Part shown: piece after piece, positions 1-5,431 of the stretch | Layout: every line of letters starts with the position of its first letter | How positions within the stretch are numbered: the stretch's first letter is position 1 | Assembly (NCBI GenBank): GCA_937944175.1 | Contig: CALDZW010000055.1 | Location: 1 to 5,431 of the forward strand | DNA from: an uncultured Candidatus Altimarinota bacterium | GTDB lineage: Bacteria; Patescibacteriota; Gracilibacteria; BD1-5; UBA6164 | Direction of reading: 5' to 3' | Length of the DNA: 5,431 bases | Position numbers and translations under genes: made by a program | The notes under the pieces: generated by a model | What the model was told of the DNA's origin: nothing | Database searches by the model: none | The model's input: only the letters and a program-made list of their open reading frames with translations

Positions 1-195
1 TATTTCTCATGTGATTTATGAATATGTAAACCAGATCCAAAGTATTATGAGAAAATACTTGTTGATTTATGACTAGAGGCTCATGAAGTTTTAGTTATTG
101 ATGATGATAAGAAGAATATAGCTGGTGCTATGAGTATTTGAATGCAGGGAATTTTTTATCAAGATTTTAAAGATATAAAAGAGTTAAAATTTTAA
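1..195 (+). CDS. HAD-family hydrolase, C-terminal part (5' truncated)
   Basis: This is the last 64 residues of a haloacid dehalogenase-superfamily hydrolase, whose members mostly remove phosphate from small metabolites using an Asp nucleophile and Mg2+. The visible part holds HAD motif III, the Lys of CKPDPKYY at visible residue 10, and motif IV, VIDDDKKNI at residues 32-40, whose acidic residues bind Mg2+. The following A-G-A-x-x-x-G-M-Q pattern is typical of the end of the Rossmann-like core in HAD subfamily IA. The nucleophile motif DxD and the cap domain lie before the window, so the substrate cannot be named. Three glycines are written TGA, at positions 19-21, 70-72 and 138-140; without recoding the frame would be broken. 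It ends in TAA, 11 bases before the next gene. The family call is strong, the substrate unknown. Confidence 0.85.
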
Positions 196-206
196 ACTAA
201 TTATTC

Positions 207-557
207 ATGAATATTCAATTTGGACATCCACGACTATGAGATTATATTAATGAGTTTTATGAACCTCTTAGTAAGGCTTTCCCTGAGCATAATTTTTTAC
301 TCCCTCATGTAGAATGAGTACAATCACCTAATTCAAGAGTAACACTTAAAGAGCAAGATATATTTCTTTGTGAAGTGAGTTTTCCTGCCACTGGTTTATG
401 AATTGAAATATGATTTGCTAGCATTTACTGAGTAAGGATCATTTGTATATATAAAAGATGAGCTGAAATATCTAAGAGCTTTAAATATCTGACGGATGAT
501 ATTATTGAATATGCAAATAAGGAAGATATGATTGAAAAATTAAAACATATTTTATAA
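207..557 (+). CDS. Nucleoside 2-deoxyribosyltransferase-like protein
   Basis: This 116-residue protein resembles the nucleoside 2-deoxyribosyltransferase/DNPH1 (RCL) superfamily, whose members cleave or transfer the N-glycosidic bond of deoxynucleosides or deoxynucleotides. The key stretch is residues 51-70, D-I-F-L-C-E-V-S-F-P-A-T-G-L-G-I-E-I-G-F. It corresponds to the family pattern E-V-x-x-P-S-x-G-x-G-x-E-L-G, in which the Glu before L/I-G (here E67) is the catalytic nucleophile. The next strand, G-V-R-I-I-C-I-Y-K-R, matches the family's V-P-I-I-C-I-Y. The N-terminus (FGHPRLGDY) fits the nucleotide-binding loop only loosely. Six of eight glycines are TGA. ATG 207 is the first possible start after the in-frame TAA at 198-200, and no clear Shine-Dalgarno precedes it. 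A salvage or house-cleaning role is inferred; substrate specificity cannot be told. Confidence 0.7.
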
Positions 558-558
558 T
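532..558 (+). promoter_or_regulatory. Possible sigma70-type promoter before the EamA gene
   Basis: TTGAAA (532-537) and TATAAT (553-558) are separated by 15 bases and lie at the end of the upstream gene. The spacing is shorter than the usual 16-18 bases. A transcript starting just after it would have a leader of only about 10 bases. In DNA this AT-rich such matches arise easily by chance, so this is a weak call. Confidence 0.2.
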
Positions 559-575
559 GTATTACATATATTTAG

Positions 576-1430
576 ATGTTGTTAGGGCTATTGTTACTAT
601 TTTCAAATTGAGTTAAGGAAATTCTTGTAAAGAAATCATTGAAATGATTTGATCCTTCTTTTTTAATGTGAGTATTCTCTCTGTGCACTTCATTAATAGT
701 ACTTCCTTTTGTGATTGAAGAAGGTCTTCCCAAATTAAGCCTGAAATTCATTCTGGCTTTTGTATTTGGAGGATTGTTATATCTGCTGTGAAAATATTGT
801 TACTTTAGAGCATTAAAAGAAGGAGAACTTTCTTATATTTCTCCTCTGAAGTGATTAGTTACGGTTTGAGTTGTTTTTACTAGTTGGCTCCTATTATGAG
901 AGGTTCCATCTTTATTATGAATTATCTGAATTTCAGTTATTGTTATAGGAATATATGTTCTTGCTATACAAAAAGGTCATGTGAAAGCCTTAGAACCTAT
1001 TAAATATTTATTTACCGATAAATGATCAAGACTATATCTTGTTACTGTACTAGCATATAGTTTCACAGTCTCTATAGATAAGATATGAGTTTTAGAAACA
1101 TCTCCTCTTTTTTGGACTCTTTGCATGAATATATTTATATTTGTTTCGGTACTTCCATCAATGTTGAAGAATGTAAAAAAATGATATAAAGCTGTGAAGA
1201 AATATAAAACAGTATTCATTACTTGAATTATATTAAATTCAGGAGTGTATATTCTTCATATGTATACTATTGAGGTAATGCTCTCATCATATGTTTCAGC
1301 TTTTAAAAATTCTTCCTCAATAATAGCTGTGATTTTATGATGAATACTGTTAAAAGAAAAAGACTTAAAGAAGAAAGCAATTGCAGCATTGATTATTGCA
1401 CTAGGAGTAGTTTGTGTTGTGTTTGCATAA
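576..1430 (+). CDS. EamA/DMT-family transporter
   Basis: This is a 284-residue inner-membrane protein of the drug/metabolite transporter superfamily (EamA fold), within the usual length of 280-300. It is very hydrophobic and consistent with ten membrane helices in two EamA repeats, about residues 1-130 and 156-284, joined by a basic linker (QKGHVKALEP and following). The stretch FRALKEGELSYISPL in repeat 1 and its counterpart VMLSSYVSAFKNSSSIIAV near the end are the characteristic 'Y-x-x-A-x-x-x-x-x-S-x-x-x-P' helices of this family. The terminal GGILLKEKDLKKKAIAALIIALGVV is also typical. Fifteen of about 24 glycines are TGA, including a tandem TGA TGA just before the last repeat helix. ATG 576 directly follows an in-frame TAG (573-575), so no longer start is possible; no Shine-Dalgarno is apparent. 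Family members move metabolites, amino acids or drugs; the substrate here is unknown. Confidence 0.88.
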
Positions 1431-1454
1431 TATAATTATTAAACTAATAATGAG

Positions 1455-1688
1455 ATGGAAAAGTTAATCTATTGAGGGAAATATAGGCATTATAAAAATA
1501 AGGATTACACAGTTGTTTGAGAAGCTACTCATACTGAAACTGATGAGGAGCTAGTTATTTATAAACCATTATACAAAATGGAATGATATCCAGAAGAACA
1601 TCTTTGGGTAAGACCTAAAAAAATGTTTTTGTGATATGAAGATTATAAATGAGAAAGAGTGAAGAGGTTTACTTATATTTGAGAATAG
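1455..1688 (+). CDS. DUF1653 domain protein
   Basis: This 77-residue protein matches the small DUF1653 family over nearly its full length. The family features visible are GKYRHYKNKDYTVVGEATHTET near the start, then EELVIYKPLY in the middle. They are followed by LWVRPKKMFL and the closing RVKRFTYIGE, the usual 'W-x-R-P-x-x-M-F ... P-R-F-x-x-I' ending. The family has no established biochemical function that I can name; it is often found as a short stand-alone cytosolic protein. Six of seven glycines are TGA, including the one in the final YIG, so the standard code would destroy the match. An in-frame TAA at 1440-1442 bounds the upstream side, and ATG 1455 is the only suitable ATG start. It lies 24 bases after the transporter gene and is probably co-transcribed. 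Confidence 0.88.
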
Positions 1689-1719
1689 TAGTATATTAGC
1701 TCTTAAAATCAGAAAAGAT

Positions 1720-2331
1720 ATGAGTAAACTTATAGATGATATAAGAAAATTTAAGCATATACAGAAGCTTAAACAAACATATAGATACTCTGAAAGATTA
1801 ATTTGTTGAGAGAAAGAATCAACAGCTGATCATAGTTGGTGTTGTTTACTTGTAAGTGATTATTTGCTTGAAGTATTAGAAGATAAAGCTCCTTGAAAGT
1901 ATGAGCTAGATAAATTAAGGATGCATGAATTGATTATATATCATGATTTACTAGAAGCAGATACTTGAGATATAGATATGGATCCAAGTGATAGTGATGC
2001 TCAAAAGACTAAACAGCAAATCGAAGAAGAGAGAATGCCTATATTTATGGGAATGATTCCAGATGAAATCCAAAAAATATATAAACCTAGAATTGAAGAG
2101 TATGAACAAAGAGAAAGTATAGAGAGTAAGTTTGTGAAGTTGGTTGATACAGTAGAGGCAGAGTTTCAATGTTTCTTACAAAAAGACTTATTTGAGAGTT
2201 GGACAAGAGAATATTTTATGGAAAAAAGGAAAAAGCATTTTGCCTGTTTCCCAGAGCTGGAGTATATATATGAGGAAGTATTAGAGTATTATACTGAAAA
2301 TAACTATTTTAGAGTTGATAAGTATAAATAG
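1720..2331 (+). CDS. HD-domain phosphohydrolase (YfbR/HDDC2-like)
   Basis: This is a 203-residue HD-superfamily metal-dependent phosphohydrolase resembling the 5'-deoxynucleotidase YfbR and human HDDC2, which is about the same length. The metal ligands are visible in order: H38 in STADHSW, H75-D76 in YHDLLEADTGDID, and D143 in KLVDTVEA. The HD-x-x-E-A-x-x-G-D-I block and the later EYEQRESIESKFVKLVDTVE (compare E-Y-E-x-x-x-S-x-E-A-K-F-V-K-x-x-D in HDDC2) are diagnostic. The last 50 residues are rich in Glu, Lys and aromatic residues. Three of four glycines are TGA, and the one at 1969-1971 falls inside the metal-site block (G83). A standard-code reading would leave only the part from 1978 onward. 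ATG 1720 gives full family length; upstream is only a weak purine stretch, AGAAAAG. The likely role is dephosphorylation of deoxynucleoside monophosphates (inference from family). Confidence 0.88.
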
Positions 2332-2428
2332 GACTTTTATATATACAATACAATGTACAAATAGATGAGTTTGCGATTACTCCCAGAATCAGTATCTTTG
2401 AAGTATTATTTTTTAATAAAGGAAATGT
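2332..2428 (+). other. 97-base intergenic gap between two gene groups
   Basis: This is the widest gap in the window and the likeliest place for a transcript boundary. I see no stem-loop followed by a T tract that would mark an intrinsic terminator. No -35/-10 pair has acceptable spacing: TTGCGA at 2371-2376 and TATTAT at 2404-2409 are 27 bases apart. It ends in the ribosome binding site of the next gene. Confidence 0.5.
2418..2423 (+). promoter_or_regulatory. Ribosome binding site (AAAGGA)
   Basis: AAAGGA lies five bases before ATG 2429. It selects this ATG over the overlapping out-of-frame ATG at 2425, which runs into a TAA within about 20 codons. It is one of only two clear Shine-Dalgarno sequences in the window. 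Confidence 0.7.
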
Positions 2429-3640
2429 ATGAAAAAAGTTATAATGGTTTTGATGATAGTAATATCATGTGTTTTTAATATATGTTTTTCTTATACTCAG
2501 ATTGAATTGGATGAATCAACAGCGAAGTATAAGACAGTTATTTTAGAGAAAATTTGATCAAGATTAGATACTGTTTCAGATGAAAAATTAGAAAAAATGC
2601 TATTGCTCATTGAGGATTTTACCAAGAAGTATGATCAGCAAGATATCTCAGATTCAAAAAAATTACAAAAAATCTCTATATTGAATGCATTTAAACAAAT
2701 TATTACGAAAAGATTAGAGAATAATTTTTCAGATATTGTAAATATTTTAGACAGTGTATCTCAAGAAAAGAAAGTAATAATAATTAATGACAAGAGATGT
2801 TGAGACCAATGTAATACAGAACCATTGATCAAAGATTTACAAGGATTATCCTCATTAAATGGAGCAGTATTTATTGAACAAGATTTTTCTGAAGTAACTG
2901 CTCAATCTCTATTAAATGAAACAGGTACTAAATTTCTGCCAGCAGCATTTTTTTTAGAAAATTCTATCATTGAATTAAAAGATTATTTAAGACCTACTGC
3001 AAGTGAAAAATATTTTTTATTAGAGACATGAGCTAATTATGATCCATATACAATTAGAAGCTCAAAATGATTTAAGATTCTTGATCCTCAGGAGCTTTCA
3101 TATATAAGAACAAATCCTTATATAAAGTGAAACAAAAATGCTGAAATATTGTGGTTAGAGTATACAGATATGGAATGTCCATTTTGTGCTAAACTCCATA
3201 ATCAATGAACACTTGAATCGTTAGAAGAAAAATACTGAGATAATTTTGCACATATACTTAATCACTTTCCATTGGATTTTCATAAAAATGCCTTCACAGC
3301 ATCACAATATATGGAATGTGTGTGAAAGATTCAATGAAGCGATTCTTTCTATTTTATGAAAGATAAAATATTTTCATCAAAAGATCCAACAGAGAAGTTT
3401 ATTATTGAAACAGCTATAGTTGATTTGTGAATAAGTAATGAGGAATTAATACGTTGTGTAGATAGTAAAGAATTTGATACAAAAATTTCTGATCAACAAA
3501 AAAAATGAACTGAACTCTTTTGAGTTACTTGAACTCCTGGGAATGTAATTATTAATACCTATACTGGAGAGTATAAAGTAATTTCATGAGCATATCCAAC
3601 AGCAACATTTGAAGAAACCATTGATGCTTTAATGAAATAA
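2429..3640 (+). CDS. Secreted DsbA-like thiol-disulfide oxidoreductase with a second thioredoxin-like region
   Basis: This 403-residue protein starts with a signal peptide or membrane anchor: MKK followed by a hydrophobic run to about residue 21, then YTQ. Next comes a charged, probably helical region (about 25-115). Residues 117-200 look like a small thioredoxin-type fold: a hydrophobic strand KKVIIIN, then C124-G-D-Q-C128, and later FLPAAFF, with P171 as a possible cis-proline. From about 225 to the end is a DsbA-like Thioredoxin_4 domain. It has C250-P-F-C253 in YTDMECPFCAKLHN, the HFPLDFHKNAFTAS segment, C297 and C343 (positions often paired in this family) and the cis-Pro loop TGTPGNV (P370). 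It probably forms or exchanges disulfides in exported proteins outside the cytoplasm. Fourteen of about 19 glycines are TGA. The exporter gene follows after 27 bases. The C-terminal assignment is strong; the first thioredoxin-like domain is inferred. Confidence 0.87.
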
Positions 3641-3658
3641 TATTTATAACAATTAAGT

Positions 3659-3662
3659 GGAG
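3659..3662 (+). promoter_or_regulatory. Ribosome binding site (GGAG)
   Basis: GGAG lies five bases before ATG 3668 and supports this start of the ABC transporter gene. The gap from the preceding stop codon is only 27 bases, with no terminator in it, so the two genes are probably on one message. Confidence 0.7.
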
Positions 3663-3667
3663 ATACA

Positions 3668-5431
3668 ATGCAGCAATGAGAGAGGACATTTTTTGAAAAT
3701 ATGAAAAGATTTACAGCACCATATTTTGCAAACAAAGAAGTCACACTTAAATGAATAATTTTTTACATCAACTGGGCTATTTGACCAATTATTCATGTAT
3801 ATTTTATTCAACAGGTAGTTATTGCTATTGAAAACAAGGATGAACAAGGATTTTTTAGAATGATGATTATTTATTTGCTTGCACTTATTTGATATTATTT
3901 ATATGGTTTCATTGTGAGAAAATGGTGATGGGTAATAACTGTGAATGGATTTAGGAAAGTTATTCATCAAGAGTATTTTTCAAACTATATTAAGCTCTCA
4001 AATACAGAAACTGAGAAATTATGAACAGGAAAAATAATTTCTATAATTTGAACAGGAAGTGATACGTGGGCACTACTTTTAGATCAAGTAATCAATAATG
4101 TATTAAAAGTTATCTGTACCTTAGCATTTACTCTATATATCTTACTTCAGGTAAATATAACTTGATGAATTTTTTTCTTAATTCTCTATATTGTAACACA
4201 TGTGGTTTGAGAATACTTTAATAAGCAGTCATTGGTTCATAGGAGGAAGCGACAAGATTCTTGGAATGAGTACACTGGGCAAGGGGTAAAAGTGATCATG
4301 TCAAAATTTGATATTCTCCAGACAGGACGAGTGAGTAATGAACTTGCAACACTTAATAGGATTACTAATGAAATTGAATGACATAATAAAAATATGGCAA
4401 CCCCTGTTTACTGGTTTTATTATATTCCATCAATTTTTATTAACTTAGTGAAGATTGGAATATTTGCACTTTTAGGATATCAAGTTATTTTATGAAGCCA
4501 AAATTTTTCCCTTTTTGTAGTGATGTTTTGAACCCTTACTTTGATGAATAATGTTATTATTAATTCAATGCAATTTTATTCAACACTTACTCATAGCTTC
4601 ACAAAAATTGAAAAAATGTGGGATTTCTTTGATTCAACACCTAATATTAAAGGATATGAAGAATGAACAAAATTTCAATACAAAACAGGAGGAATAGAAT
4701 TACAAAATATCAACTTTTGATACAGTGAAAAAGTTCAAGTATTTGAGAATTTCAGTATGAATATTAATGGATGAAAAATTACTGCACTGGTCTGAAATTC
4801 TGGATCCTGAAAGTCTACACTAGTTAAACTAATTAGCTGATATATCAGACAAGACTCTTGAAAGATATTAGTAGATAGTCAGAGTCTAGAAGAAGTGAGT
4901 TTGAAAAGTTTTTACAAGAATATTTGATATTTAACTCAAGAACCAAATGTTTTTGATGGTACCATTAGAGAAAATTTGGTATATTGTGTAACCCCAACCC
5001 CTTATCAGGGGCTAGAAGAGAAAGTCCCTGATAAGGGATTTAGGGTTGAGTTAGATAGAGTTATTTCGCTTTCACAATGTCAGTTTATATATGATCTTGA
5101 GAACTGACTTGATACTGAAATTTGAGAAAAATGAATTAGATTGAGTGGATGACAGAGACAGAGATTGGCCATTGCAAAGATTATGCTTAAAGATCCACAA
5201 ATCATTATACTTGATGAACCAACATCAGCCCTTGATAGTTTCTCAGAAGAACAAATAACTAAAGCCTTGAATAACCTATTCAAGTGAAGAACAGTGATAG
5301 TCATTGCTCATAGGTTACAGACAGTAAAACATGCGGATACAATATTAGTTCTTGAAAATGGAAAGGTGGTAGAAGAGGGAAATCACCAAGAACTAGTAGA
5401 ACAAGAAGGGATTTACAAAAAGATGCTTGAT
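3668..5431 (+). CDS. ABC exporter, fused transmembrane and ATPase domains (3' truncated)
   Basis: 588 residues are visible of a half-size ABC exporter (MsbA/MdlB-type layout, usually 570-610), so only a few residues are likely missing. About six membrane helices lie between residues 28 and 305 (roughly 28-50, 63-83, 143-162, 165-182, 248-275, 279-303). The ATPase follows: A-loop Y352, Walker A 376-383 (GNSGSGKS), Q-loop Q424, signature LSGGQ 492-496, Walker B ILDEP with D516 and E517, D-loop SALD, and H-loop H548. All catalytic residues are present, so it should form an active homodimer or heterodimer that pumps a lipid, peptide or drug outward; the cargo is unknown. Twenty-six glycines are TGA, among them G376, G381 and G495, which prove the recoding. 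About 19 residues (442-460) between the NLVY segment and the LDRVI helix are encoded by an inverted repeat. Confidence 0.95.
4990..5047. repeat. Imperfect inverted repeat inside the ABC ATPase coding region
   Basis: The core arms are perfect 12-base complements, CCCTTATCAGGG (4999-5010) and CCCTGATAAGGG (5026-5037), separated by 15 bases. The match continues outward to AACCC at 4990 and GGGTT at 5047 with two mismatches and one extra base. Each arm is itself partly palindromic (CCCT-N4-AGGG). GC is about 48% by hand count, well above the surrounding DNA. It has no T tract and is read straight through as coding sequence, adding about 19 codons. It looks like a small palindromic element that entered the gene without breaking the frame, or a hairpin acting in the mRNA. 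Confidence 0.75.

Noticed and set aside
977..1219. Minus-strand open frame
   Set aside because: It is antisense to the EamA transporter, with no recognisable domain; the + frame gives a complete family match.
1431..1436. TATAAT as a -10 box before the DUF1653 gene
   Set aside because: No -35-like hexamer is at usable spacing (TTGTGT is 13 bases away), and such hexamers are expected by chance in DNA this AT-rich.
1951..2169. Minus-strand hydrophobic open frame
   Set aside because: It is antisense to the HD-domain gene. The apparent hydrophobicity comes from complementing Glu/Lys-rich codons.
1978..2331. A free-standing 117-residue protein starting at ATG 1978
   Set aside because: It is the C-terminal part of the HD-domain protein. 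The metal ligands H38, H75 and D76 lie upstream in the same frame, once TGA at 1969-1971 is read as Gly.
2429..2500. Lipoprotein signal (lipobox) ending at the cysteine in FNIC of the DsbA-like protein
   Set aside because: The residues before that Cys (F-N-I) do not fit the lipobox pattern of L-(A/S/T)-(G/A)-C; a plain signal peptide or membrane anchor is more likely.
2597..3031. Two short + strand reading frames (2597-2803 and 2825-3031) that look like separate small genes
   Set aside because: They are fragments of one gene (2429-3640) cut by TGA codons at 2801 and 3029 that encode glycine; the frame and domain continue across both.
3559..3847. Two overlapping minus-strand open frames (3559-3744 and 3653-3847)
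   Set aside because: They are antisense to the end of the DsbA-like gene and the start of the ABC gene, with no domain or ribosome binding site.
4999..5037. Intrinsic transcription terminator
   Set aside because: The hairpin is not followed by a T tract on either strand and lies inside an uninterrupted ATPase coding region with conserved motifs on both sides.
5080..5304. Minus-strand open frame
   Set aside because: It is antisense to the conserved signature and Walker B region of the ABC ATPase.
1..5431. A stretch of decayed pseudogenes full of TGA stops
   Set aside because: Only TGA interrupts the frames, never TAA or TAG, there are no frameshifts, and TGA falls at conserved glycines; this is recoding, not decay.
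1..5431. Mycoplasma-type code with TGA as tryptophan
   Set aside because: TGA occupies P-loop and LSGGQ glycine positions, and conserved tryptophans such as those in LWVRP and DHSWC are TGG.

Overview
The window comes from a bacterium that reads TGA as glycine (NCBI translation table 25). This code is known from Absconditabacteria (SR1) and Gracilibacteria (BD1-5) of the Candidate Phyla Radiation. Under the standard code almost every gene here falls apart. With TGA read as Gly, the + strand becomes a continuous series of seven intact-looking genes, the first and last cut by the window edges. The reassignment is shown directly: in-frame TGA sits at invariant glycines of the ABC ATPase P-loop and LSGGQ signature. 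Trp is encoded by ordinary TGG, so TGA is not Trp. By hand count about 73 of roughly 115 glycines use TGA. All six visible stops are TAA or TAG. The DNA is AT-rich, and the two lineages cannot be told apart from this window alone.

Layout, all on the + strand: (1) 1-195, C-terminal end of a HAD-family hydrolase; (2) 207-557, a small protein like nucleoside 2-deoxyribosyltransferase/DNPH1; (3) 576-1430, an EamA/DMT-family membrane transporter; (4) 1455-1688, a DUF1653 protein; (5) 1720-2331, an HD-domain phosphohydrolase like YfbR/HDDC2. These five are separated by only 11-31 bases and look like one transcription unit. After a 97-base gap come (6) 2429-3640, a secreted protein with a DsbA-like CPFC domain and probably a second thioredoxin-like domain carrying CxxxC, and (7) 3668-5431, an ABC exporter with fused membrane and ATPase domains that runs off the window just short of its expected end.

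Genes 1, 2 and 5 belong to families that often act on nucleotides or phosphorylated metabolites, so the first cluster may serve nucleotide salvage or house-cleaning (inference). Genes 6 and 7 pair an extracytoplasmic thiol oxidoreductase with an exporter and may be co-expressed; what is exported cannot be told.

The most unusual local structure is a GC-richer inverted repeat (4990-5047) inside the ATPase part of gene 7. It adds about 19 codons in frame at a loop and resembles a small palindromic element inserted into a coding region. No RNA gene, CRISPR array, insertion sequence or phage gene was seen.
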